NCBI GenBank assembly: GCA_964514285.1
Contig: CAZEQC010000060.1
Span: 1-20,873, forward strand
Reading direction: 5' to 3'
DNA from: SKLM01 sp964514285
GTDB lineage: Bacteria > Chloroflexota > Anaerolineae > B4-G1
DNA: 20,873 bases
Shown here: in pieces, positions 1 through 9,300 of the stretch
Layout of the letters: each line of letters opens with the position of its first letter
Position numbering within the stretch: the first letter of the stretch is position 1
Notes under the pieces: model-generated
Database searches by the model: none
What the model saw: the letters and a program-made list of their open reading frames with translations, nothing else
Told to the model about the DNA's origin: nothing
Translations under genes and position numbers: made by a program

Positions 1-480
1 GGCAGACCCCTCCACGATGGCCCCGGGCCGCAGGCTGTGCGCGTAGGGCGCGGCGGCGAGGGCCACCCGCTGATCGTCCAGCGGCACCGGCGAGCCGTCG
101 CCGGGGCACTGCACGGCGACCTCCAGCCAGCGGGCCTCGCCGGTGAAAGCATCGCCGCCAAAGTCGAGCATGACCGTGAAGTAACCGTTGCTGACCTCGG
201 CGCTTTTGCTGTCGGTGTCTAGAGGGGTGCTGCCGCTGGCGACGTCGTACAGGTCGAAGGCAAAGTCACAGGTCACGCCGTCGACCGGGACGTCGTTCTT
301 GACCAATCGTCCTTGATAGGTGAAGCCAGCCCCGAGAGTGCTGTCCTGTGGTCCGATCTCTTGTGCTTGCACCGCGTAGAGCGGGCCGGCGACGCTGCTG
401 CCCAGCGTCACGATCAGCCCCAGAGCTAGCATCAGATGGAAAAGCGTACCGCGTTTTGCGAACTGCATTAGGCGTGTCAT
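1..480 (-). CDS. Exported protein with FTYQGRL-type domain, 3' end outside the window
   Basis: Reading leftwards from an ATG at 480, an open frame of 160 codons runs off the left edge, so the C-terminus is missing. A purine-rich ribosome site (AAGGAGAG) lies just upstream. The first ~45 residues look like a signal peptide: a basic start (MTRLMQFAKRG), a hydrophobic stretch (LMLALGLIVTLGSSVAG) and a small-residue exit. The mature part starts GAGFTYQGRLVKNDVPVDG and continues with FAFDLYDVASG, NGYFTVMLDFG, FTGEARWLEV and AAAPYAHSL. This is the pattern of a domain often found at the N-terminus of secreted Chloroflexota and other environmental bacterial proteins, commonly ahead of a repeat- or fibre-like region. 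The family match is from memory and its biochemical role is unknown to me. It is the last gene seen of a minus-strand cluster of exported proteins. Confidence 0.8.
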   Translation of the reverse strand, partial: MTRLMQFAKRGTLFHLMLALGLIVTLGSSVAGPLYAVQAQEIGPQDSTLGAGFTYQGRLVKNDVPVDGVTCDFAFDLYDVASGSTPLDTDSKSAEVSNGYFTVMLDFGGDAFTGEARWLEVAVQCPGDGSPVPLDDQRVALAAAPYAHSLRPGAIVEGSA

Positions 481-578
481 TGTCAGTCTCTCCTTGGTCT
501 TGGTGGACGGATGGCAGGTCGATCGGCCCTTTGCCATCTGCTCACTTATCCTCCGCTCTCCTGCTTGGCTGCCTCCGC

Positions 579-1190
579 TTAGTGCTTTCGGGTTACCAAA
601 GGCAGGTAGATGTGCTTATCAAGAGCGGTGTGCCTTTTCACGGTTAGTTGTACCGAGTCGCTCGCGGCCTGTGCTTCGCTCATAGCGCAGTTCCAGACCT
701 TGATTTCCACGTTGTAAGTGCCGACGTTATTGAAGGCGTGATTGAGCGGTGTGGTCAGCGGATCGGCGGTATTGGTGGAGGTGGAGGGAGGGCCATCTTC
801 GTAATCGATGGTGTAGGTGTAAGGCTTGTAGGCGCTGTTGGGTGAGATATCCGCGCTGAAGGCAACGGCTGTGTCGGTGTAGATGTCACCCAGCGTCATC
901 AAGGTCAGAGTCACACCAGTGACCTCCGTGCAGGATGGCGCTTCCCCCCCACCAGGCCAGAAGCCGCTGAATAGCGTGTAGTCGCCGCCACTGCTGGCGG
1001 GTCCCGGCTCCGGCTGGCCGGCGCTTCCCGTCAGGGAGTAGGCGCCGCCGCTGACGGTATCCCCGCCGCCGTCCAGTGTCCACCATGTTAGGTCGTAGCT
1101 CTCGCCGATCTGGGCCAGAGCCACACCCCCAACTAGGAATAGAGCAAGCAGTGTGAGCGCGATGATGGTCTTCTGCTTAGATAGGGTCAT
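579..1190 (-). CDS. Exported PKD-like protein with C-terminal YLPLVTR motif
   Basis: This 203-residue protein starts at an ATG preceded by GGGAGGT at good spacing. Residues 1-27 form a signal peptide (KQKTIIALTLLALFLVGGVALA). Residues ~30-78 carry a glycine-rich module, with YDLTWWTLDGGG and later DYTLFSGFWPG, that I know as recurrent in secreted Chloroflexota proteins. Residues ~88-185 form an Ig/PKD-like beta domain ending in the typical HAFNNVGTYNVEIKVWN strand pair. The last residues, IYLPLVTRKH, match the YLPLV-type tail common on secreted proteins of this phylum, possibly a surface or sorting signal. The upstream 73-residue gene stops 13 bases before this start, so the two are probably co-transcribed. 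No catalytic residues are evident. A role in the cell envelope or in adhesion is inference only. Confidence 0.8.
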   Translation of the reverse strand: MTLSKQKTIIALTLLALFLVGGVALAQIGESYDLTWWTLDGGGDTVSGGAYSLTGSAGQPEPGPASSGGDYTLFSGFWPGGGEAPSCTEVTGVTLTLMTLGDIYTDTAVAFSADISPNSAYKPYTYTIDYEDGPPSTSTNTADPLTTPLNHAFNNVGTYNVEIKVWNCAMSEAQAASDSVQLTVKRHTALDKHIYLPLVTRKH

Positions 1191-1202
1191 AAGTGTACCT
1201 CC

Positions 1203-1424
1203 CTATGGAGTCTCTTTGCCCGGCTCACGGGCTTTGGCGACCGGCGCCTGCGCCAGCGGGCCGGTGTATGCCTCGACGAAGCCCAGCAGATCGGCCAGGC
1301 ATTCGAAATAGCGGGCCTCGCCCGAGGCGGCGTGCTGGACCCAGCCCCGCCACAGGGGCTGAGTGTCCTTCTCCCACCAGATGCGGAGGACAAAGGCGTT
1401 GCTGACGTGTCGTCGCTCGGCCAC
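1203..1424 (-). CDS. Small conserved 73-residue protein of unknown function (WRGWVQH..SGEARYF type)
   Basis: The chosen start is a GTG at 1424, preceded by GGGGAGAGGA about six bases upstream. A longer reading from a GTG at 1490 has no comparable ribosome site and would run across the dockerin-like tail next door. The 73-residue product has a compact core, SNAFVLRIWWEKDT, then WRGWVQHAASGEARYF, then ECLADLLGFVEAYTG, and a basic, flexible C-terminus. I recognise this layout as a small protein repeatedly seen in Chloroflexota genomes, but no function is established to my knowledge. There is no signal peptide, so it is probably cytoplasmic although it sits among exported proteins. It ends 13 bases upstream of the PKD-like gene and probably shares its transcript. 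Confidence 0.65.
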   Translation of the reverse strand: MAERRHVSNAFVLRIWWEKDTQPLWRGWVQHAASGEARYFECLADLLGFVEAYTGPLAQAPVAKAREPGKETP

Positions 1425-1465
1425 GATGATTCCTCTCCCCGCCTTACGTTTTTGCGCGTTACGTC

Positions 1466-1630
1466 TTACGTCGGGCAGTCCCAACCCCACTGAGCCGCGA
1501 TCTTCATCAGGTCGATCACGGTAATGGTGCCATCACCATCGACATCGTGGCGATCCTCGTAGCAGTCGTCGCCCCTGCATATCTCTCTCCCGCTTTCCAA
1601 CCTCGACTCACGTTCATGTTCTACTCCTCC
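1466..1630 (-). pseudogene. Orphan dockerin-like / EF-hand tail, remnant of a larger secreted protein
   Basis: An open frame of 55 codons, bounded upstream by a TGA and lacking an ATG, ends in a TAA at 1466. Its C-terminal half holds a textbook 12-residue calcium loop, DVDGDGTITVID, followed by LMKIAAQWGWDCPT. This is the D-x-D-x-D-G ... D pattern of one dockerin repeat, and in this phylum it usually closes large secreted proteins. Nothing upstream supplies the rest of such a protein. An ATG with a good ribosome site (GAGGAGGAG) lies at 1617 but in another frame, where it gives about 33 unrelated codons. I read this as the surviving 3' end of a deleted or frameshifted gene. A tiny expressed protein from a non-ATG start cannot be excluded. 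Confidence 0.5.
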
Positions 1631-1992
1631 TCAAAGAGATGATGCGGCTTAAGCTACTGGGGCACCACAAAAGTTTCATCGAAGAGCCCTACCAGACGAT
1701 GGGCTCTCTATGGATCTCGCTTCAACGTGGGTAAGACCAAGATATGATGAAGGGTACCATAGGGGTGTCTCGAAAGTGTCATGAGGAAGTGAGGGGATGC
1801 GGTGAACCTTCAGCTCATTTGTCCATCGTTCGGATCGTAGGCATCTTCGTCAAGCAGATGGTTAGGACGACGACCCCCAGAAGCAGCAAAGACTGCCGGT
1901 TAGTGGTCACCGGCAGTCTGGGGTACGGATGTCTATGATCTATCTACAAGTCAGCCTGGGATGTCTTGGATCTGCATTCCTCTCCTATCCTC
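1631..1992. other. Non-coding stretch with two hairpins
   Basis: No convincing gene lies between the dockerin remnant and the SARP regulator. A 64-codon plus-strand frame (1744-1938) has no ribosome site and runs through a hairpin. Two inverted repeats are visible: AGAGCCC/GGGCTCT at 1683-1707 and a perfect 11-base stem at 1890-1919. No clear -35/-10 pair was found for the leftward secreted-protein cluster. Confidence 0.6.
1890..1919 (-). terminator. Possible terminator of the SARP regulator gene
   Basis: AGACTGCCGGT and ACCGGCAGTCT form a perfect 11-bp stem around an 8-base loop, 73 bases beyond the regulator stop codon. On the minus strand the stem is followed by a moderately T-rich run (TTTGCTGCTTCT). 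The weak T tract limits confidence, but position and orientation fit. Confidence 0.4.
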
Positions 1993-4900
1993 TCAGCCGC
2001 TTCGACTGCCTCGCGTGCGCACCTCATGCCCGGCCTTCCGCAGCGCGACCAGGTCGCGCTTGATGGTGGAGACGCTGACGTCGAGCGCCTCGGCCAGATC
2101 GTCGAGGGTCGGAGCGGCGGATTGCTCGGCGGCCTGGCGCAGCAGGCGCAGGATGCGGTGGTGGCGGCGGGCGATTCTTCGATTGCGCTCAGAATGAGCC
2201 TCTTCGGTGATCCGATCGTCCTCCGGCGCGCTGATGGTCCAAATCACCTCGACGTACTCATCTTCACGAAGCGGGCGGCCGGTGGGTGCACGGCTATGAG
2301 GAAGCCGAACACGCCTGTACAGCAGAGGGGAAGGGGGGCGGCCGAGTCGTTGGGCGAGCAAGATGCTCCTGTTGATCCGGAAATCGTTGAGGAAGGACTC
2401 TCTGAGCTCTGGATCGCCGATCCTGGCGGCTTGCTTCAGTAGTAACTCGTAAGCGCGCTCCAGGTAGGGGCGTGCGGCGTCTTCTCCCTCGGTCACGGTC
2501 ACGACTTGATATCTTTCGAAGCAGATGTCCTTGGTGCGATCGAACGTTCCCAAGGCATCGAGGGTCGAGAGTGCCTCTGACGATAGGTCGACCGCCTCGT
2601 CGACAGAGCCGAGACGCAGGTGTGCCAAGGCCAGATGGGAAAGATGATAGGCCATGTCGTCCAGGTATTGGCTCGCTTCCGCAACCTCAACAGCCCGTTG
2701 GAAATGGGAGCGCGCTTGTCTGGCGTCGCCCCAATCTAGGGCTATGAGCCCTAGAAGACCCCGCGCTTCGATCTCGAAGTTGCGGTTTTCAACCTCCTGG
2801 CAGAGCTGTAGCGCTTCCTCGGCCTGCTGCTCCGCTTCCTTTGGATGGCCTGATTCGTACTTGTTGCTCGCTTGCCACAAGCGGATGATGCCCTGCCAGA
2901 GACGGTCCCCCACTCGTTCTATGACCTCCCACGCGTCTGTTAGGGCCTCTTCAGAGCGCTGATAGCTCCCGAGCACGTGGTAGGTGATACCAGTATTGCC
3001 GAGGGCGCACGCCTCTCGATAACGATCGCCAATCTCCCGGCAGATGCGTCGGTCTGCCTCGAAACACGTCAAAGCCTCCGCGAAATCCCCCGTGTGCCCC
3101 AGATGGATGTTGCCCAGCATGTTGAGGACTCTCGATAGGCCTTCCTGGTTCTTGGTCTCTGCAAAGAGGCCTCGTGCCTCTTCTGTTGCGGCCTGACAGC
3201 GGGGTGTATCGCCGATGTTCCACCACGCACGGGCTGCCGAGACGAGACACTCCCCCAGCAGGTCCTTGCTGCCGGTTTCACGAGCAAGGTCGATCGCCTC
3301 ATTCAAAGACGTCAGCGCCCGCTCTGGTTCTCCCGCCAGAACCTCCAGCCATCCTTGCCTATGGCATGTCTGAGCCTGCAACAAAGGATCGCGCAGATCC
3401 TCCGCCAGCGTGAGCATCTCATCCAAGACGGTCGTCTGTTCGTCGCGACGCCCGAGGACCCCGAGCGCTTCTTCGAGGCGGGCGAGGACTTCCCACCGGG
3501 TGGTGGGATCCACGGGGCTCTTCAGCGCTGTGCGGTAGTGTCTTATCGCTGTCTCAAAATCGTGGAGGCTCCGTGCACGGCCTGCAGCCTTCACTATGTA
3601 GGTCGTGGCCTTCTCGGTCGCGCATCCGAGGTTGAAGTGCTGGGCCAGCGTCTCGACCTGGTCTGGATAGACGGTTTCCAACGCTTCTCCCACCCGCCGG
3701 TGCAGTTCGCGTCGCTGCCCTCGCTCAATGTTGTCGTAAGCTGCGCTGCGCACCAGGTTATGTTCGAAGCGGTGACCGACCTTCGTCTCTTTCAGGAATC
3801 CCCGCTGTTCCAGCTTGCTTAGCTGTTCGCTCAGCTCAGCGGGAGGAATGTCGCTGGCCCGACAGAGCAGGGGGAAGTCGGCGTTCTCTCCCAGGACGGC
3901 GACCAAGTCCAGCGGACTGCGTAGTCCGGAGGGCAAGCGCCTCAGCCGCTCGCCGATCAGCTCCTGGACCGAGGTAGGGGTGGACAGCGGCAGTTCCTCG
4001 CTAGGAAACTGCCAGCCAGCAGACGATGGATGACCCTTGGCTGATGGGACACTGATTGGTGCGAGATTGCCCTGTTCCAACAGGGACTTGAGGGTCTCCA
4101 CCAGGAAGAGAGCATTGTTGCCGATCTCGTCCTGCAGACGCCAGGCGAAGGCGCTGGCTTGGGCGTTTGCCTGGCCTACGCCCAACGCTCGGCAGACGAG
4201 GGCTGCGGCCTCGGAGGGATGGAAGGAGGAGAGATGGATACGCAGCAAGGGCTGCGCCCGGTCGAGAGTGACCAGCGTCTCCCATACGATGGCCCGCTGG
4301 CGAGCTTCGGCGGGGCGATAGGTGAGGATCATCAGGGCGCGGCTTCTGGGAAGGTGGGAGGCGAGATGAGGTAGCGCGGTCAGGATGGCCTCGTCCGCCC
4401 AGTGGAGATCCTCCAGCACCAACAGCAGCGGTGCGACCGAAGCCATGCCGATTAGGGATCGGCTCAACCCTTCCCAAAGGCGCTGCTGCTCTTCCTGCGG
4501 TTCGAGGGAGGGAAGGGAAGCCAGGTCGGGCAGTTGCTCAGTTAGGGGTGGAAAGAGCTGTGCGGCGGCGCTTAGCCATTGTGGCTCTACTATCTCGGCC
4601 AGCTGGGCCACGCGGAGCGGCGTCAACAGGGGCGAGAGCGCATTCGAGAGGTGCTGGTAAGGGGATGGGACGGCCAGCGGATCGGCCTTTCCCACCGCCA
4701 CCTGGAACCCACGCCAACGGGCTGTGGCAATGGCCTCCTGCACCAGCCGGGTCTTGCCCACGCCAGCATCTCCCTCGATCAGCGTGACCCCGCCGTGACC
4801 CTGGAGGGCAGCGTGCAGAGCATCGACCAGGATNNNNNNNNNNGACCAGGATAGTCCGCTCGTCTGTCCGTCCTACGAAGGGTAGATGAGCCACGTCATG

Positions 4901-5749
4901 CAGTAAGGGCGGCGGGGAGGCGGGAAGGGGCAAGTGCGCGGACTCGGCTTCCTGCATAGCGGCAGCGATTTCGTGGTAGAGGGCAGTGGTGGCGGCGGAT
5001 GGTTCGACGCCCAGCTCCTCGCCCAGTAGATCGCGCAGCGCGGTGAACTGCTCCAGGGCAGCTCTTGGACGGTTCAGCAGATAATAGAGACGCATCAACT
5101 CGCGGTGGGCTAGCTCGTGGAGAGGATCGCAAGCGACGAGACGCTGGCTGTAGGTAAGCGCCGATTCGTAGTCGCCTCTTTGCTTGTGCAGCGTGATCAA
5201 ACGTTCCAACGCGCGCAGGTAGAGCTCACGTAGCCGCTCCCGCTCCACCAACGCCCAGTCATCGTAACAGCTAGTCAGGAAGTCGGCGCGGTAAAGCGCT
5301 ACGGCGTCCTCCAGGTTGTGCGGATCATCCCTCCTGATAACGGTGTGCTCGGTTGCGCCCAGTACCACCTCCTCGAAAGCCTCGACGTCGAGTCGATCTT
5401 TAGGATGGAGCTCAAATGCGACGGCGTCGTGCTCCGTGACGATCCGGTCGCTGGCGGGGCCGAGGGCACGTCGGATCTGCCAGAGGGCGTGGGAAAGGGC
5501 CCGTCGGGCGCTCTGATTGGCTTGCTCTGGCCAGAAGAGCCCGGCCAGTCTCTCTCGGCCTATGGCGTTGTCGTGGTTGAGGATCAGATAGGCCAGCAGC
5601 GATCTTGCTTTGGATGCGCGGGGAGGAGCGGGGAGTGGGTGATCCGCAGCCTGGATGTGGCTTCCACCGGGTTCTAGCTGAGCTGTCTCATTCCTCGATG
5701 TCAGTTCAAGGGTGCCAAGCAGCCGGATGTGGAGGGGAAACGCGCTCAT
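1993..5749 (-). CDS. SARP-family regulator: BTAD, AAA/NB-ATPase, TPR and C-terminal HTH (interrupted by assembly gap)
   Basis: The N-terminal and C-terminal parts are in different frames only because of the N run at 4834-4843. Removing the 10 Ns plus one copy of a duplicated 9-mer (19 bases) joins them into 1245 residues and gives a natural junction, ERTILV-DALHAALQG. Domains: a SARP winged helix (~1-105, LLAYLILN, WPEQANQSARRALSHALWQIRRAL); a bacterial transcriptional activation domain (~110-265, DWALVERERLRELYLRALERL); an ATPase with Walker A GDAGVGKTR (~320-328) and Walker B LLLVLEDLHWAD (~435-445); many TPR-like helices (~600-1110); and a DeoR-like HTH at the very end (DDLAEALDVSVSTIKRDLVAL). 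Such STAND-type proteins act as ATP-gated transcription activators in the cytoplasm. The gene diverges from the alpha-2-macroglobulin gene, a plausible but unproven target. The start ATG has only a distant GGGAG. Confidence 0.88.
4834..4843. other. Assembly gap of 10 Ns with a 9-base duplicated flank
   Basis: The run of Ns is preceded by GACCAGGAT (4825-4833) and followed by the same GACCAGGAT (4844-4852). The two contig ends therefore overlap and were joined by a placeholder rather than merged. Deleting 19 bases restores the reading frame across the Walker A region of the regulator. Confidence 0.95.
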
Positions 5750-5911
5750 TGTGATCGGTCCGCTCCCAGTAGTCTAGACGGCGGAGGCGAGTCCCACAAC
5801 GTTTTTCTTACAGCGACGTCTCGGACCCAGGGCGTTTGTCTTTGAAAGCAACGCTGTCGTGCTGAAGACACGTTCGGATGAATGGCGTCGCCTCGGTGAC
5901 GAGTCGGGTAC

Positions 5912-5939
5912 ATTATACTCACCGCGGAGTAGAGCGCAA
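5912..5939 (-). promoter_or_regulatory. Promoter candidate for the SARP regulator
   Basis: On the minus strand, TTGCGC is followed after 16 bases by a perfect TATAAT. The -35 matches consensus at only three positions, so the call rests mostly on the -10. It would leave a 5' leader of about 155 bases before the regulator start. Confidence 0.45.
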
Positions 5940-6253
5940 CTCTGACCCGGCCCGGAGACAGGGTAATCGTATTTGGCATCTTCGCTCAGCCTGGATCTGA
6001 CGATCCAGAGCGAGCAGAGGGGCGCAGCAAGCAGCCCACAGTCGGCCCAATTCTCCAAATGCGATTGCCCTGGGCCCGGAGACGACCCGGCGGCTTCGAC
6101 TTAGTATCGTGAATCGCAGATCCGCTGGAAACAATGGCTGATCGTCGCGTGGGTCTCTCGTTCAGAGTCCCACGGATGCGCATGGAACCTTTTGATCCGC
6201 CACCGCGTCTACGAGATAGAGACGGTCCCTGTGTACCGTTCTGACGCTTTCTG

Positions 6254-6262
6254 TGCTATACT
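6254..6262 (+). promoter_or_regulatory. Extended -10 promoter for the alpha-2-macroglobulin gene
   Basis: TGCTATACT is an extended -10 element (TGn plus TATACT) about 50 bases before the start codon. There is no good -35 at 16-18 bases. Instead a dyad, ACGGT/ACCGT, lies at 6222-6239, as might be expected of an activator-dependent promoter. Confidence 0.5.
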
Positions 6263-6310
6263 CAGGCGAGGGGCGGTGTGATATCTTTTCACTTCAGGAG
6301 GTTGGATCGT

Positions 6311-9300
6311 ATGAGCAGACAAACAGTGGTCGACACCCTTGGATTGCTGGTGGTGCTGAGTTTGTTGCTAGGCGCTTGTGCGCCTCAGTTGACGCCGACG
6401 CCGACGAAGAGGTCGGAGACACCGGAGCCATCACCGACGCCGACGGCAGCCGGACCAACGCCGCCGCCCGGTAAGGCGGCGCCCGTTGTGGTTCAGCGCA
6501 CCCCGGAGGTGGGCGCCGAGCTTTCCCCCGAGGGTGCGATTGAGTTGGTCTTCGATCGATCCATGGATCAGGCCTCCGTGGAGAGGGCGCTCCAGGTCAG
6601 CCCGCAGGTAGCGGGCGACATCGTATGGGCCAACGAACGTACGGTACGGTTCAAGCCGGCTCGGGATTTGAAGCGAGACACGGAGTATCGTGTCACGCTC
6701 AACGCTCAGGCTCAAGCCGCCGACGGAGAGTCGCTGGTGGACGACTATCGCTTCGACTTCCGCACGGTGGGCTATCTGGATGTTTCGCAGGTCGTGCCGG
6801 CCTCTGAGGCTGTAGATGTCGAGACGGACAGCACCATCACCGTGATGTTCAACCGTCCTGTCGTCCCCTTGACGGCTGTCTCCGATCCAGCGTATGAGGG
6901 TCTGCCACAACCGCTTACCCTCGATCCTCCCGTTGAAGGTGATGGCGAGTGGCTCAATACCTCGATCTTCACCTTCACCCCGGAGGAGCCGCTGGCTGGT
7001 GGTACCACCTACAGGGCGAAGATTGAGGCTGGACTGAGCGATACGACCGGAGGGGTGCTGGAGGAGGACACCTCCTGGCAGTTCACTACGCAGCTGCCCC
7101 AGGTCACATGGATCTCACCGGAGGAGGGAGGGGAGCTGATCTCGGTGGAACCGACAGTCGAGGTGGCATTCAATATGCCCGTCGATCCTGCCTCGGCGGC
7201 GGAGGCCTTCAGCCTTGAGGGCGGTGGAGAGGTGGTGGACGGTCTCTTTGAGGTGGTGTCGGAGACGCTGGTTTTCACGCCAACAGAGCGTCTGGCTTTT
7301 GACACACAGTACACCGCCCGGGTGGCCTCCGGCGTGCTGAGCCTGCGTGGTGGCGAGGGGATGCCGGAGGCTTACGAATGGCGCTTCACCACCGTTCCCT
7401 TGCCTCAAATCATCGGCACCCGGCCGAGAGATGGAGAGCAGGATGCCGCTCCACACCGTCCCTTTGAGATCCTGTTCAACGCCCCGATCGATCCAGCGAC
7501 GGTCATGCCCAATGTGGAGATGACTCCGCCGCTGTCGCCGACGCAGGTCTATACCTACTTCACCCCTTACGACAACGTCTTCCGCATCGACTTTGGATCC
7601 CAGCCGAGCACCGACTACCAGGTGCGCATCGAGCCCGACATTAGCGATCCGTACGGCAACAAGACGGGCCAGACATTGACGGTCGACTACCGGACAGCGC
7701 CGCTCGATCCAGCGGTACAGTTGGACGTGCCAGGGCGGATCGGGACCTACAACGCTGGCAAGCCTGCGCAGATTCTGATCGGCCACCTCAATACGGACCG
7801 TCTCGACCTGAAGCTTGCGCGCGTCGATCTGGACGCCTATGCGAGCGCTCGGGATCGTCTCTGGGAGCATCAGCTGCCTACGGAGTTGCTGATCGAAAAC
7901 CCACGCACATGGTCCGTGATCGTCGAGGCACCGCTTAACGAGAGACGACACACGGCGGTCGGGCTGACAGAGACCCCCGATGGAACACTGGCGCCGGGGC
8001 TGTATCTTCTGGAGGTCCGAGCTCCGGGCGTCTCCTTCGAACCTTGGGTACAGCGGCGCTTGCTGTCGGTCTCTGACTTCAACTTGACCATCAAAAGGGA
8101 TGAGAGGACGATCTGGGTCTGGGCCACGGAGCTGGAGAGCGCTCAGCCAGTCAGTGATCTGCCCTTGGTGGTGCGACAGTCCAACGAAGAGTCAATAGGG
8201 CCAGTGATGAGCGACGAAGATGGGCTGGCGCAGTTCGATCTGAGCAGCAGCGGCGAACGTATTCTCCATGTCATAGCCGAGGATCCCTTCGTCCTGGGCG
8301 GCACCGATTGGGAGTGGGGGCGCGGCATCAGCCCGTGGGAGTTTGGCTTGGAACGGGGCTACGACAGGCGAGACTATCGGGTACACATCACCACCGACCG
8401 CCCCCTGTATCGGGCGGGGCAGACCGTGCACTTCCGCGGCATCGTGAGAAGACAGGAGGACGTTGACTACGATCTTCCTTCTCAGGAAAACGTTCAGGTT
8501 CGAGTCCGTTCTGCCGAGGGCGATGAGGTCTATCGTCAAGCGTTGGCGTTGGACGAGCACGGCACCTTTCAGGGAGATCTGACTCTGGAGGAGGGAGCGG
8601 CTCTGGGGGACTATCGGATCGACGCTGACGTGGGCGGCCAGGGCTACGGAACGACCTTCACTGTGGCCGCGTACCGTCCTCCGGAGTTCGAGGTGACGGT
8701 GACGCCTGCGAAGCGAGAGCTATCCTCGGGTCAGGGCACACAGGCAAACGTTGAGGTGAGTTATTTCTTTGGTGGAGGTGTGGCCGACGCTGAGGTCGCG
8801 TGGCGCATCCTCAGCGCGCCCTATCGATTCGATCCGGAGCAGTTCGGGCGTTACGACTTCACGGTCGATGACAATCCGTGGATCTGTCGCTGGTGTTGGT
8901 GGCAGCCGCGGCCCAGCCCGGAGATCATCTTGGAGGGCTCCAGCACGACCGATACCGGCGGACGTGTGAGCATTCCCCTACCGACCGATAGTATGACCGG
9001 AGGACAGCGTCTGACTGTGGAGGCGACGGCGTACGGCAAGGATGGACAGACGGTGTCGGGACGGGAGGAAATCGTTGTCCACCGTGGCGATTTCTACGTC
9101 GGATTGGCGCCACAGGAGCGGGTAGGCGAGGCGGGCGAGGATCTGGCGGTGGACGTGGTCACGGTCGACTGGGACGGTCGCCGAGTGCCGAACAAGGCCC
9201 TAGATGTCGAGATCTACCGTCGTGAATGGATCAACACGTTCGTCGAGGACGAGCGCGGTGGCAGCTGGGAGTGGGAGACCGAGGATACACTGGTCACCAC

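Larger units (their letters stand above)
5750..6310. other. Divergent intergenic region between the SARP regulator and the alpha-2-macroglobulin gene
   Basis: No coding frame with a ribosome site was found in these ~560 bases. The region holds a leftward promoter candidate (5912-5939), a rightward extended -10 promoter (6254-6262), and a small dyad ACGGT-N8-ACCGT (6222-6239) placed where the rightward -35 would be. Several short minus-strand frames overlap each other and look like noise. Confidence 0.6.

Noticed and set aside
1744..1938. 64-residue plus-strand frame in the gap
   Set aside because: It has no ribosome site or recognisable domain and runs through the hairpin at 1890-1919.
1993..4761. 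A separate 922-residue ATPase/TPR protein starting at 4761
   Set aside because: Its start falls inside Walker A (GVGKT), which no real gene would do. The gap artefact creates the false start.
6278..6310. Upstream GTG start for the alpha-2-macroglobulin gene
   Set aside because: It would add 11 residues before the lipoprotein signal peptide, and the AGGAGG site is placed for the ATG at 6311.
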